64,000 nt of DNA from Clostridium_AT stratigraminis (GTDB taxonomy: Bacteria; Bacillota; Clostridia; Clostridiales; Clostridiaceae), in NCBI RefSeq assembly GCF_045310675.1, contig NZ_JBJHZZ010000003.1, forward strand, positions 186,001 to 250,000, given 5' to 3'. Under the pieces are notes generated by a model, which was not told the DNA's origin, made no database searches, and was given only the letters and a program-made list of their open reading frames with translations. This document shows, piece by piece, positions 8,919 to 18,108 of this stretch. The translations under genes were made by a program, and so were the position numbers. The first letter of the stretch is position 1. The number at the start of each line of letters is the position of its first letter.

Positions 8919-9122
8919 TTAGTTTTTGTCTTTTTTTAGTATAATTCTAGTAACGATTAAGTAAATTATAAGGGACTGGGGACAATTAATAAGTCCAAAT
9001 AACCCCCACAACCAATAGGCTCTTTCTTTCCTTTTTCTAGCATCTAAAAAAATCCAAGTCGCTTGTGCTATTAATAGTGGAATTACAAATAGTAATATTA
9101 TTAATATTTTATTTCTTGTCAT
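8919..9122 (-). CDS. yxlD: Small two-helix membrane protein, YxlD-like
   Basis: 67 residues: helix near 5-22, a basic loop DARKRKERAYWLWG, a second helix near 40-60, and a Lys-rich tail. Start ATG overlaps the yxlC stop by four bases and has a strong AAAGGAGGG site. In B. subtilis YxlC and YxlD together restrain SigY at the membrane. The match in size, topology and gene order supports the same role here, but sequence similarity alone would be weak. Confidence 0.7.
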   Translation of the reverse strand: MTRNKILIILLFVIPLLIAQATWIFLDARKRKERAYWLWGLFGLINCPQSLIIYLIVTRIILKKDKN

Positions 9123-9448
9123 TGCAGTCCCTCCTTTGCTTTTAAATGTTTAGAAATTGGTATAAGTATAAATGGCATAAGTATATAAATAATTATTTCT
9201 ATAACTAAAATGAGCCTAGGATTTAAATTAATAGCAACAACAGTAACAGTGAGTAAAATTGAAAGACACAGTGAAATAAATCCTAAGATTTCTAATTTTA
9301 CTTTTCTTTTGTCCTCTTTAATTGCTTCTGCTTTTGCTATGACTTCTAAAATATTTACTTCAATAGGAACGTCAAAATCCATTAAAATATCCATTTTCTT
9401 TAAAGCTTTTTTATATTTATCTGGATAATCACCTTTTCCAAAATCCAT
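9119..9448 (-). CDS. yxlC: Probable SigY anti-sigma factor, YxlC-like
   Basis: 109 residues. The N-terminal 65 residues are soluble and acidic/basic mixed, with DFDVPIEVNILEVIAKAEA likely binding the sigma factor. Two adjacent hydrophobic segments (about 52-72 and 80-98) anchor it in the membrane. Its ATG overlaps the sigma-factor stop codon by one base, typical of sigma/anti-sigma pairs. No zinc-binding HxxxCxxC motif, so it is not a ZAS-type anti-sigma. Confidence 0.72.
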   Translation of the reverse strand: MDFGKGDYPDKYKKALKKMDILMDFDVPIEVNILEVIAKAEAIKEDKRKVKLEILGFISLCLSILLTVTVVAINLNPRLILVIEIIIYILMPFILIPISKHLKAKEGLQ

Positions 9449-9981
9449 TATATTAAACCCCTTTCTTCAAATTCTGAAGCAATTTGCTTTATAGCGTTAT
9501 TAAGTCTTGACCGGACAGTTCCAACGGGACATTTCATTATTTGTGCAATTTCTTCATATTTGTAACCATAATAATGCTTTAATATAAATACTGCTCTTTT
9601 TTCATAGGATATGTTAAGCAGGATATTCATGACTTCCTCATATTCCAGGCTATTTATAACGCTGTCTTCTAAACTTATTGACCCAATGTCAATATTATCA
9701 TTAATTTCTTCAGAAACCTTATTTTTTCTTAAGTAATCAATGTACACATTAGTTGATATTTTAATTATCCAAGTTGAAAACTTATACTCTGGCTTAAATT
9801 TATGAATGTTTAAAACAGCTTTAAGCATACTTTCTTGAATTATGTCCTCTGAAAGCACTTTATTTCCTGTCATTTTAATAATATAACCCTTAAGTACGTT
9901 AAAGTTGTTTGTAAGTAGAGTGTTAAGTGCACTCTTATTTCCCTGTTTTGCTTTATTTACAAGATCTAATTCCTCCAACAC
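9448..9981 (-). CDS. sigY: ECF RNA polymerase sigma factor, SigY-like
   Basis: 177 residues. Region 2 contains LSEDIIQESMLKAVLNIHKF and FSTWIIKISTNVYIDYLRKNK; region 4 contains YEEIAQIMKCPVGTVRSRLNNAIKQI. No C-terminal extension. I place the start at GTG 9979-9981, four bases after AAGGGAGG; the TTG immediately after it is an alternative, and a GTG 15 bases earlier overlaps the ribosome binding site. Heads a six-gene operon identical in order to sigY-yxlCDEFG and has an ECF-type promoter upstream, so positive autoregulation is likely. Confidence 0.85.
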   Translation of the reverse strand: MLEELDLVNKAKQGNKSALNTLLTNNFNVLKGYIIKMTGNKVLSEDIIQESMLKAVLNIHKFKPEYKFSTWIIKISTNVYIDYLRKNKVSEEINDNIDIGSISLEDSVINSLEYEEVMNILLNISYEKRAVFILKHYYGYKYEEIAQIMKCPVGTVRSRLNNAIKQIASEFEERGLI

Positions 9982-10005
9982 TCTGCCTCCCTTCACATAT
10001 AGTTT

Positions 10006-10030
10006 AACGAAATAATAAGCAAAAAGTTCA
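10006..10030 (-). promoter_or_regulatory. ECF-type autoregulatory promoter of the sigY operon
   Basis: Minus strand TGAAC (10026-10030), 16-base spacer, CGTT (10006-10009). This is the TGAAC-N16-CGT pattern typical of ECF sigma factors, and close to the B. subtilis SigY promoter. It is about 25 bases upstream of the sigY start. No good sigma-A promoter overlaps it. Confidence 0.65.
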
Positions 10031-10049
10031 TTAAACTGTAAAAAAATAA

Positions 10050-10087
10050 AAGGTATACAAAAATTATTTATAATTCAAGTATACCTT
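10050..10087 (-). terminator. Terminator of the cadC-cadA unit
   Basis: Arms AAGGTATAC and GTATACCTT followed on the minus strand by TTATTTTTTT; about 40 bases after the cadA stop. Confidence 0.75.
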
Positions 10088-10127
10088 CTCTTATAACCAA
10101 ATATTTTCTAAATTTAAAGTTAAAGTT

Positions 10128-12314
10128 CTATAGCTTATCAGTCTTTAAAGCTCTCATTGAGTTTAATACTGCAAGTAATGCTACACCAACATCTCCAAAT
10201 ACAGCTTCCCACATAGTTCCAAGCCCTAATGCTATGATTACTAATAAAATAAATTTAATTCCTAAGGCGAAGATTATATTTTGCATTACTATTTTTTTTG
10301 TTTTCTTTGCTATTTTTATAGCTTTTACTATTTTTGATGGTTCATCTGTCATAATAACAACATCAGAGGCTTCAATTGCTGCATCAGAACCTACTCCTCC
10401 CATTGCTATTCCTATATCTGCTCTTGCAAGTACCGGGGCATCATTTATTCCATCACCTACAAACATTAATTTGCCCTTTCTTGATTTTTCTTTATTTAAT
10501 AATTCTAGTTTTTCCACCTTCTGATCTGGAAGTAATTCAGTATAAGCTTCATCAACATTAAGTGTTTTTGCAATTTCTGTTCCAACAATTTTATTGTCTC
10601 CTGAAAGCATTACTGTTTTCTTTATTCCTATTGCCTTTAAATCCTTAATGGCTACTAAGGAGTCTTCCTTAATCTCATCAGATATTACAATATAACCAGC
10701 ATATATTCTATCCACTGCAAGATGAACTACAGTGCCTACAGCAATTACATTTTTATAATTTATATTTTCCTTATCCATCAGTTTGTAATTTCCTGCAAGT
10801 ATCTCTTTACCATACACTGTGGCCTTTATCCCATAGCCTGATAGTTCATCATAAGTATCAATTTTATCTTTATCTATATCATCATCATAGGCCTTTAATA
10901 TTGAAGCAGCTATTGGATGGTTAGAATAACTTTCTGCAAATGCAGCAAGCTTTATAATTTCTTTATTTGTAAAATTATCTTCTGGTACTATATTAGTTAC
11001 TTGAAATACGCCTTTTGTCAGGGTACCTGTTTTATCAAACACTGCGATTTCTACATTGTTTAATGCTTCAAGATAATTTCCTCCTTTAACAAGTATTCCA
11101 TTTTTTGAAGCCCCTCCAATTCCACCAAAGAAACCAAGAGGTATAGATATGACTAAAGCACAAGGACAAGACACTACTAAGAATGATAATGCCCTATACA
11201 GCCATTGTGAGAAAGAAGTACCTTCAATAAATAAAGGAGGTATTATAGCTAGAATTACAGCAGTAAACACCACAATTGATGTGTAAATTCTTGCGAATTT
11301 TGTTATAAAATTTTCTGTTGGAGCTTTCTTACTGCTGGCATTTTGAACTAAATCCAGAATCTTAGAAACAGTGGAGTCCTTAAATTTCTTTTCTACTTTA
11401 ATTGTTAATAGTCCATTTTTATTAATTACCCCGCCCAGAACATTGTCTCCTGCTAAAACCTTCTTTGGAACTGATTCACCAGTTAAAGCTGAGGCATCCA
11501 CCATAGAATTACCTTCTATCACTGTGCCATCAAGAGGAACCTTTTCTCCTGGCTTAACAATTATAATATCACCTACTAGAACTTCCTCTGGTGATACTTT
11601 TTTTATATCTTCATTTACCTTTAAATTAGCAAAGTCAGGTCTTATATCCATAAGTGCAGTTATAGATTTTCTGGAATGATCTACAGCCATGTCTTGAAAT
11701 AATTCTCCTACCTCATAAAACAGCATAACCGCAACTCCCTCTGGGTACTGTCCAATTGTAAATGCACCTATAGTGGCTATTGACATAAGAAAATTTTCAT
11801 CAAATACTTGACCTTTTCTTATATTCTTAACTGCTTTTAGAATTACTTCTCCACCAATAAGCAAATAACTAATGAGGTATAATAAAGGCAGCTTAAATGC
11901 AGCTGCAGTAGCAAAGAAAGCTGCACCAACCACTAATTTAATAAGTTTACCTTTATTACTTTCATTATCAATTTCTTGTTCCTTCTTATCATCCTTTAAG
12001 CTATTAACAACCATAACGTCTGGTTCAATTCTCTTAACAATTTCATTAACTTTCTCTATAATAAAATCATCATTGGTTTTATTATCCATTTCTAGAAAAA
12101 GCTTTGTTGATACAAAATCTACTACAGCAGCTTTTACGCCTTCAATTTTACTAATCTCTCTTTCAATCTTCGCTGCACAACTAGCGCAGTCTAATCCTTT
12201 TAAAAGAAACTCTTTCTTTAGACTAGAATTAGAATTATTTAAGCTAATATTAGTTTTATTTTTTATCTCCGTTTTTATGATAACATTATTTGCTTTTTTA
12301 ATTGCCTTGTCCAT
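10128..12314 (-). CDS. cadA: Heavy-metal (Cd/Zn/Pb) translocating P-type ATPase
   Basis: Exports divalent soft metals using ATP. 728 residues. N-terminal heavy-metal-associated domain with CASC (Cys43, Cys46), then about eight membrane helices. The metal-binding CPC of helix 6 is in VVSCPCALVIS (near 380). Phosphorylation site DKTGTLT near 428, the P1B HP motif in SNHPIAASI, and GDGINDAP near 620. The DMxxxxPDFA-type region IRPDFANL and the neighbouring CadC-type sensor favour Cd/Zn/Pb over copper. ATG preceded by AAAGGGG. Second gene after the repressor, 27 bases away. Confidence 0.9.
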   Translation of the reverse strand: MDKAIKKANNVIIKTEIKNKTNISLNNSNSSLKKEFLLKGLDCASCAAKIEREISKIEGVKAAVVDFVSTKLFLEMDNKTNDDFIIEKVNEIVKRIEPDVMVVNSLKDDKKEQEIDNESNKGKLIKLVVGAAFFATAAAFKLPLLYLISYLLIGGEVILKAVKNIRKGQVFDENFLMSIATIGAFTIGQYPEGVAVMLFYEVGELFQDMAVDHSRKSITALMDIRPDFANLKVNEDIKKVSPEEVLVGDIIIVKPGEKVPLDGTVIEGNSMVDASALTGESVPKKVLAGDNVLGGVINKNGLLTIKVEKKFKDSTVSKILDLVQNASSKKAPTENFITKFARIYTSIVVFTAVILAIIPPLFIEGTSFSQWLYRALSFLVVSCPCALVISIPLGFFGGIGGASKNGILVKGGNYLEALNNVEIAVFDKTGTLTKGVFQVTNIVPEDNFTNKEIIKLAAFAESYSNHPIAASILKAYDDDIDKDKIDTYDELSGYGIKATVYGKEILAGNYKLMDKENINYKNVIAVGTVVHLAVDRIYAGYIVISDEIKEDSLVAIKDLKAIGIKKTVMLSGDNKIVGTEIAKTLNVDEAYTELLPDQKVEKLELLNKEKSRKGKLMFVGDGINDAPVLARADIGIAMGGVGSDAAIEASDVVIMTDEPSKIVKAIKIAKKTKKIVMQNIIFALGIKFILLVIIALGLGTMWEAVFGDVGVALLAVLNSMRALKTDKL

Positions 12315-12341
12315 AATTTTCCATCCCCTTTAAGTCTAATA

Positions 12342-12701
12342 TTATTCAGCTATATGGGCCATGCCTTGATCAAAAATACTTTTTATATGATCATCATCTA
12401 AGGAATAGTAAACTACTTTACCATCTTTTCTGTTTTTTACAATTCTTCCTTGTTTTAATACTCTCAATTGGTGTGATATAGCTGATTGAGTCATTCCAAG
12501 CAGTGCTGCTATATCGCAAACGCACATTTCAGCTTGAAATAAGGCACATAATATTTTAACCCTTGTTGAGTCTCCAAGAACCTTAAACAAATCTGCCAAA
12601 TCATAAAGTGTTTCTTCCTTTGGAATATTCTCTTTTACTTTATTAACTACTTCTTCATGTATAACTATTGAGCTGCAACTTTCTATATTTTTTTCTTCCA
12701 T
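12342..12701 (-). CDS. cadC: ArsR/SmtB-family metal-sensing repressor, CadC-like
   Basis: 119 residues, winged helix with recognition helix MTQSAISHQLRVLK. Both known metal sites can be read. The CadC-type alpha3N site is Cys60 and Cys62 (MCVCD) with N-terminal Cys9. The alpha5 site follows DxH-x10-H-x2-E as Asp103, His105, His116, Glu119. Metal binding at these sites should release the operator. It precedes cadA in the same transcript and so controls itself and the pump. Confidence 0.88.
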   Translation of the reverse strand: MEEKNIESCSSIVIHEEVVNKVKENIPKEETLYDLADLFKVLGDSTRVKILCALFQAEMCVCDIAALLGMTQSAISHQLRVLKQGRIVKNRKDGKVVYYSLDDDHIKSIFDQGMAHIAE

Positions 12702-12728
12702 ATTCTCATTTCCTTCTTAGTAAAATAT

Positions 12729-12788
12729 ATGAATGTATGAATATCTGTTCATATATTCATTATATATAAAACTACCTAATTGTGTCAA
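12729..12788 (-). promoter_or_regulatory. cadC promoter and CadC operator
   Basis: Minus strand TTGACA (12783-12788), 18-base spacer, TATAAT (12759-12764). The -10 runs into an imperfect palindrome at 12729-12760, two 15-base arms (ATGAATATATGAACA type) matching at 13 of 15 positions around a two-base centre. The layout is typical of ArsR/CadC repression. Confidence 0.7.
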
Positions 12789-12898
12789 TAAAATACTAAA
12801 AATTATTTAACTAATATATATGTTTTCTATTTTAATTGATAAATATTTAAAAAAGCAGTGAAAAGTTTTGGAATTTAAACTGGTGTATTTTATATATA

Positions 12899-12927
12899 TT
12901 GACAGAAAAATAAGCTGCTTGTAAACT
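12899..12927 (+). promoter_or_regulatory. Probable aroK promoter
   Basis: TTGACA (12899-12904), 17-base spacer, TAAACT (12922-12927), about 70 bases before aroK. The preceding stretch back to the cadC promoter is A/T-rich with nothing else recognisable. Confidence 0.45.
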
Positions 12928-12998
12928 GATTTAAGTGGAAAAGATAAATATAAAATTCTAAACAGGTAAAAAATTATCTTAAAATAGAGAGGTTATGC

Positions 12999-13496
12999 AT
13001 GAAAAGCTTAAATAAAAATATAGCTCTAATAGGTTTATCTGGCTGCGGAAAAACCACTATTGGGGAAATAGTAGCAGAAAGGTTGTTTCTGCCCTTTTAT
13101 GATGTGGATGATTATGTTGAAAAAAAAGAAAATAAGTTGATTAAAAATATTTTCCTATTAGGAGAGGATTATTTCAGAAAGTTGGAAACTGAGGCTATAG
13201 AAGAAATCAGTAAAAAATGTCCTATAGTCATCTCCACTGGTGGAGGCGTAGTTAAAGCTCAATGCAATATGGAAACACTTCAAAAAAACTCTATTATTTT
13301 CTTTATAAATCGTCCAATAGAAAATATTATTAAGGATATTGATATTTCAAACCGTCCTCTATTAGCAGATGATATTTCAAAAATCTATAAGCTTTATGAG
13401 GAAAGATATTATCTTTATAAAAAATATTCCAATTTTGAAGTTTTAAATGATAATAAGCTAGAAGACGTAGTAAATAAAATAATAAAATTAATTTAA
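12999..13496 (+). CDS. aroK: Shikimate kinase
   Basis: Phosphorylates shikimate in aromatic amino acid synthesis. 165 residues, the usual size. Walker A GLSGCGKTT (residues 12-20), shikimate-binding DVDDYVEKK, a basic/aromatic RKLETEAI segment and STGGGVV are all present. The LID-type arginine lies in NRPLL. ATG with GAGAGG six bases upstream. Convergent with aroD, whose stop codon overlaps this one by four bases. Confidence 0.9.
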   Translation: MKSLNKNIALIGLSGCGKTTIGEIVAERLFLPFYDVDDYVEKKENKLIKNIFLLGEDYFRKLETEAIEEISKKCPIVISTGGGVVKAQCNMETLQKNSIIFFINRPIENIIKDIDISNRPLLADDISKIYKLYEERYYLYKKYSNFEVLNDNKLEDVVNKIIKLI

Positions 13497-14251
13497 ATCC
13501 TATGAATTAATTGTAGTGCATTATGCAGATCTTCTAACTTTAACTGACCAGGTGCAGAAGTTTTATTATAACCACCAAAAGTCACTGCAGATCCAAATAT
13601 TTCACCTGTAATACGACTCAGGGTACCCATATCTGACATGGATACTGTAATAAGTGGCCTGTCAGCATATTTTTCTGACATAATAGCAGTTGCTTCTAAT
13701 AATTTTAAAACATCTATTTTATTTTTTGGCATAACAGCAATCTTTAATATATCAGCTCCCAAATCCTGCATTTTTCTTAAGCGCTTTATTATTTCTTTTT
13801 TAGAAGGTGTCCCTTCAAAATCATGATTTGAGGCAACGACCTTTACATTTGCCCCATGAGCGCTTTCAATAATTTCTTTTACGATCTCATCACCTGTAAA
13901 TAGTTCAACATCTATGAGGTCAACTAAGCCAGTTTCTGCTGCAGTTTTATTAAGTTCAACATAGTTTTCAGACTCTATTGCTTTTCCTCCGCCTTCTTTA
14001 GATGTACGATATGTAAATAGTAACGGAATGTTATTCAATGCAGGCACCAAATCTTTTAAAACAGCCTTTACTTTTTCAGTATCAAAAGCATCTTCAAAAA
14101 CATCTACGCGCCATTCTACAATATCCACGTGTATATTAGAAAAGATTACTGCTTCTGCTATTATATCTTCTTTAGTCTTTTCAATAATAGGCACACAAAC
14201 CTTTGGAATACCTTCACCTATTATTACATCTTTTATTTTTACTGTATTCAT
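13493..14251 (-). CDS. aroD: 3-dehydroquinate dehydratase, type I
   Basis: Dehydrates 3-dehydroquinate to 3-dehydroshikimate through a Schiff base. 252 residues, standard for type I. Motifs: EWRVDVFEDAF, VVASNHDF (catalytic His), ADILKIAVMP (Schiff-base Lys) and FGGYNKTSAPGQL near the C-terminus. ATG preceded by AAGGCGG. Tail-to-tail with aroK; two pathway genes together but on opposite strands, so they are not one operon. Confidence 0.92.
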   Translation of the reverse strand: MNTVKIKDVIIGEGIPKVCVPIIEKTKEDIIAEAVIFSNIHVDIVEWRVDVFEDAFDTEKVKAVLKDLVPALNNIPLLFTYRTSKEGGGKAIESENYVELNKTAAETGLVDLIDVELFTGDEIVKEIIESAHGANVKVVASNHDFEGTPSKKEIIKRLRKMQDLGADILKIAVMPKNKIDVLKLLEATAIMSEKYADRPLITVSMSDMGTLSRITGEIFGSAVTFGGYNKTSAPGQLKLEDLHNALQLIHRI

Positions 14252-14400
14252 GTTAACCGCCTTAAATATCCAAATACAAATTTGGTTTTTATTAAACTAT
14301 TATATCATTTTCTATGATGCTGTACTTATAGTCTTATTATCTTTTACTTGCTTTCTCATTGATTCCTAATGGAATAGAAACTATCTTTTACATATAAGTA

Positions 14401-14445
14401 AAGGGCCTTTAACAACTTTTGAAAGAAATGCTGTTAAAGGCCCTT
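14401..14445 (-). terminator. Hairpin terminator of htpG
   Basis: Perfect 14-bp arms AAGGGCCTTTAACA and TGTTAAAGGCCCTT around a 17-base loop, beginning two bases after the htpG stop. No long T-run follows. Confidence 0.65.
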
Positions 14446-14447
14446 AA

Positions 14448-16328
14448 TTATTTCATAATTTTGCAGATATTGTTTGTAAATTCTACTGGATCATTTATTG
14501 GTAAGCCTTCAATTAAAAGAGCCTGATTATACAGTAAATTTGTGTAAAGCTCAAGTTTTTCTTTATCATGCTCAAAAGCATCTTTTAGTGCCTTGTAAAT
14601 ATCATGATTTATATTTATTTCTAAAACTTTATCTGCTTTTATATTTTGATTATTTGGCATGGAATTTAATACCTTTTCCATCTCAATTGATAGTTCGCCC
14701 TCGTTTGATAAACAAACTGGATGTTCTCTTAATCTTTTTGATGCTTTTACTGCTTTGACTTTATCAGATAAAATGTTATTCATGCTGTTAAAAAGTTCCT
14801 TGCTGGCTTCTTCTTCAGACTTTGATAAGTTATTATTTTCGTCTGCCTCAATACCTAAGTCTCCGCTGGACACTGATTTAAATTCCTTTTCCTTGTAATT
14901 CATTATCATTTTAATTGCAAACTCATCAATATCATCTGTAAAGTAAAGAATTTCATAGCCTTTGTCTGATACAAGCTCTGTTTGAGGAAGTTTTTCAATT
15001 CTTTCCTTTGACTCACCTGCAGCATAATAGATGTACTTTTGTACTTCGGGCATTCTTGAAATATATTCACTTAAGGTAACCATTTTCTTTTCTTTAGAGG
15101 AATAAAACAATAATAAATCCTGAAGCACATCTTTTTCACTTCCGAAATCACTATATACACCGTACTTTAACTGTCTTCCGAAGGAAGTATAAAAAGCCTC
15201 ATATTTTTCTCTATCATTCTTAAGCATGCTTTCTAGCTCATTCTTTATTTTGGTTTTTATATTTTTTGCAATAAGCTTTAACTGCCTATCGTGCTGCAGC
15301 ACCTCTCTTGATATGTTTAGTGATAGATCCTCAGAATCAACTATGCCCTTTACAAAGCCAAAATAATCAGGCAGTAAATCAGCACATTTATTCATTATCA
15401 TAACGCCATTTGAATAAAGCTCTAAGCCTTTTTCATATTCTTTTGTATAATAATCATAAGGAATACTTTCAGGTAAATACAAAATTGCATTATAGTTTAC
15501 AGCGCCATCAACACTTGTATGAATATATCTTAGTGGCTTATCAAAGCCATAGTGTTTTTCTGAATAAAAGTTATCATAATCTTCTTTAGTAAGTTCATTT
15601 TTATTTTTTCTCCAAATAGGAACCATGCTGTTTATGACTTTTTCTACACTAATGTCTTCATATTCTTCTTCGCTGCCCTCTTTAAGCCTGCTTTCGGTTA
15701 CATCCATCTTAATAGGGTATCTAATAAAGTCAGAATACTTCTTTATAATTGATTTTAGTCTATACTCATCGAGGAACTCATCATAATTTTCTTCTTCTGT
15801 ATTAGCTTTAATTTTTAATATGATGTCAGTACCTACAGAAGCTTTTTCACACTCTTCAATGGTATAACATTCTATACCCTTAGATTCCCATCTATATGCC
15901 TTATCACTTCCTAAGGCTCTACTTATAACTGTAACTGTATCTGCCACCATAAATGCAGAATAGAACCCTACTCCAAATTGTCCAATTATATCATAGCCAT
16001 CTTTTATTTCATTTTCTTTTTTAAATTGTAAGGATCCACTTTTTGCGATTACTCCAAGGTTTTCATCAAGTTCTTCTTTAGTCATTCCAATACCTGTATC
16101 AGAAATTTTTAAAATTCTGTTTTCCTTATCTAGCGCTACTTTAATAAAGAAATTTTCTTTATCAAAAGTCATTGATTCATCGGTTAATGCCTTGTAATAA
16201 ATTTTATCAATAGCATCACTGGCATTTGATACAAGCTCCCTTAGAAAAATCTCCTTATTTGTGTAAATTGAGTTAATCATTAGGTCTAATAGTCTTTGAG
16301 ACTCAGCTTTAAATTGTTTTGTTTCCAT
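14448..16328 (-). CDS. htpG: Hsp90-family molecular chaperone HtpG
   Basis: 626 residues. The N-terminal GHKL ATPase has ELVSNASDAIDKI, DTGIGMTKEEL and GQFGVGFYSAFMV. The middle domain has the catalytic-loop arginine in SLNISREVLQHD. A C-terminal dimerisation domain follows, and the bacterial form lacks the MEEVD tail. ATG preceded by AAGGGGA. Monocistronic, with a CIRCE operator and a near-consensus promoter upstream, so it should be an HrcA-controlled heat-shock gene. Confidence 0.95.
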   Translation of the reverse strand: METKQFKAESQRLLDLMINSIYTNKEIFLRELVSNASDAIDKIYYKALTDESMTFDKENFFIKVALDKENRILKISDTGIGMTKEELDENLGVIAKSGSLQFKKENEIKDGYDIIGQFGVGFYSAFMVADTVTVISRALGSDKAYRWESKGIECYTIEECEKASVGTDIILKIKANTEEENYDEFLDEYRLKSIIKKYSDFIRYPIKMDVTESRLKEGSEEEYEDISVEKVINSMVPIWRKNKNELTKEDYDNFYSEKHYGFDKPLRYIHTSVDGAVNYNAILYLPESIPYDYYTKEYEKGLELYSNGVMIMNKCADLLPDYFGFVKGIVDSEDLSLNISREVLQHDRQLKLIAKNIKTKIKNELESMLKNDREKYEAFYTSFGRQLKYGVYSDFGSEKDVLQDLLLFYSSKEKKMVTLSEYISRMPEVQKYIYYAAGESKERIEKLPQTELVSDKGYEILYFTDDIDEFAIKMIMNYKEKEFKSVSSGDLGIEADENNNLSKSEEEASKELFNSMNNILSDKVKAVKASKRLREHPVCLSNEGELSIEMEKVLNSMPNNQNIKADKVLEININHDIYKALKDAFEHDKEKLELYTNLLYNQALLIEGLPINDPVEFTNNICKIMK

Positions 16329-16421
16329 GAAAATCTCCCCTTCTATTATAAAAAGTGCATGGCTATTGCTATTATTCTTAATAACATAATTCGTTATTAA
16401 GATATAGTCATGTAATTTTTG

Positions 16422-16488
16422 TTAGCACTCTCGTCTAGCGAGTGCTAATATATAATTGTTATATACCACTTTTCAAAAATAATGTCAA
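16422..16488 (-). promoter_or_regulatory. htpG promoter with perfect CIRCE (HrcA) operator
   Basis: TTAGCACTC (16422-16430), nine-base spacer, GAGTGCTAA (16440-16448) is a perfect CIRCE element. Just upstream on the minus strand are TTGACA (16483-16488) and TATATA (16460-16465) at 17-base spacing, so HrcA would sit over the start region. This accounts for most of the 345-base gap between htpG and hydG. Confidence 0.92.
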
Positions 16489-16569
16489 TACCTCAAATAT
16501 GATTTAAGCAACTGACACTTCTATGTTAGCGGATATTTATATGCTGAAATTTTTTATAATAATTAATAG

Positions 16570-16602
16570 AAAAGAAGCATCAACCGTATTGATACTTCTT
16601 TT
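16570..16602 (-). terminator. Terminator after hydG
   Basis: Arms AAAAGAAGTATCAA and TTGATGCTTCTTTT with one mismatched pair and a five-base loop, about 70 bases after the hydG stop. A/T-rich on both sides, so it could act in both directions. Confidence 0.65.
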
Positions 16603-16673
16603 CTTTTTAATTATTTATTTTAAATTTTCTTTCTTAGCTTTATTTTCAGCATTATTGAGGCTTTAATAATTAT

Positions 16674-18092
16674 TTAAAATCTAAAATCACGTTTTCCATC
16701 TTGTAATTCAGTAAGATGCTCTTTTGCTATTGCTTTAACCTTCTCATTTGGTATCTTTTCAACTTCCTCAGCAATTAATGCTTCTCCTTTTTTCTTTGTA
16801 TCTAAAGAAGCATAGTCCTCTAAATATTCTTTGAGTGTCATCAAAGCATTTGGATGACAGCAGTTAGCAATTTGGCCTGATTTTACTAGCTGCATAAATC
16901 TGTCACCAGTTCTTCCTTCTCGATAGCAAGCTGTGCAAAAACTAGGTATAAATTTCATTTCTAAAAGCCAATTTACTATTTCATCAAGTGTACGTGTATC
17001 ATTTAATTCAAATTGAGCAGAATTATCTTCCTCGGCTTCATGTTCAACATACCCGCCAACACTTGTACTTGAGCCTCCACTGATTTGAGATATACCAAGT
17101 TCAAGTACACGTTCACGGGTTTTTTGAGACTCACGAGTGGACACTATCATACCTGTATAAGGTACAGCAATCCGCAGTACAGCAACTATTTTTGCAAAAA
17201 TATCATCTGCTATAGCATTTGAAAAGTTATCAGGGTCTATATCATCTGCAGGTCTAATACGAGGAACACTTATTGTATGAGGTCCTACTCCCATAGCAGC
17301 TTCTAAATGCTCTGCATGCATTAATAATCCTACAAAATCATATTTATACATGTTAAGTCCAAATAAAACCCCTAGGCCTACATCGTCTATACCGCCTTCC
17401 ATAGCACGATCCATCGCCTCAGTATGATAAGCGTAATTATGCTTTGGACCTGAAGGGTGAAGCTCTTCATAACTTTTCTTATTATAGGTTTCTTGAAAAA
17501 GTATATAAGTTCCTATGCCTGCTTCCTTTAACTTTCTATAATTTTCAACTGTAGTAGCAGCAATATTAACATTTACACGCCTTATTACACCATTTTTATG
17601 TTTTATGCTATAGATAGTTTTAATGCTTTCAAGAATATATTCAATAGGATTATTTTCAGGGTCTTCACCTGCTTCTAAAGCTAACCGCTTATGCCCCATA
17701 TCCTGAAGTGCAATTACTTCTCTTTTGATTTCATCCTGTGATAATTTTTTTCTTGAAATATGTTTATTTTTATAGTGATATGGACAATAAACGCAGCCAT
17801 TTATGCAATAATTAGAAAGATATAAAGGCGCAAACATAACAATACGATTTCCGTAAAATTTCTGTTTTATTTCCTTAGCTAGCTTATACATTTCTTCATT
17901 TTTATCTTCTAAGTCACATTCTAGTAAAACAGCTGCTTCCCTATGAGTTAAACCTTTTAAGGCCTTTGCCTTCTCAATAATGCTATCAATAAGCTCAGCA
18001 TTGCTTTTATTACTTTTCGCATAGTTAAGAGTATCATTAATTTCGACCTCATCAATAAATTCAGTTGCAACTTTAGACATACTGTTATACAT
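16674..18092 (-). CDS. hydG: [FeFe]-hydrogenase H-cluster maturation radical SAM enzyme HydG
   Basis: Radical SAM tyrosine lyase that makes the CO and CN- ligands of the hydrogenase H-cluster. 472 residues, normal for HydG. The radical SAM motif is Cys96-x3-Cys100-x2-Cys103 in YCINGCVYCPY. The second cluster region at the C-terminus has CTACYREGRTGDRFM and IANCCHPNA, which separates HydG from ThiH. ATG with GGAGGGG. Follows the TM1266-like gene by 16 bases, a common hydrogenase-maturation arrangement. HydE, HydF and a hydrogenase are not in this window. Confidence 0.95.
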   Translation of the reverse strand: MYNSMSKVATEFIDEVEINDTLNYAKSNKSNAELIDSIIEKAKALKGLTHREAAVLLECDLEDKNEEMYKLAKEIKQKFYGNRIVMFAPLYLSNYCINGCVYCPYHYKNKHISRKKLSQDEIKREVIALQDMGHKRLALEAGEDPENNPIEYILESIKTIYSIKHKNGVIRRVNVNIAATTVENYRKLKEAGIGTYILFQETYNKKSYEELHPSGPKHNYAYHTEAMDRAMEGGIDDVGLGVLFGLNMYKYDFVGLLMHAEHLEAAMGVGPHTISVPRIRPADDIDPDNFSNAIADDIFAKIVAVLRIAVPYTGMIVSTRESQKTRERVLELGISQISGGSSTSVGGYVEHEAEEDNSAQFELNDTRTLDEIVNWLLEMKFIPSFCTACYREGRTGDRFMQLVKSGQIANCCHPNALMTLKEYLEDYASLDTKKKGEALIAEEVEKIPNEKVKAIAKEHLTELQDGKRDFRF

Positions 18093-18108
18093 TAAAACCC
18101 CTCCTATT

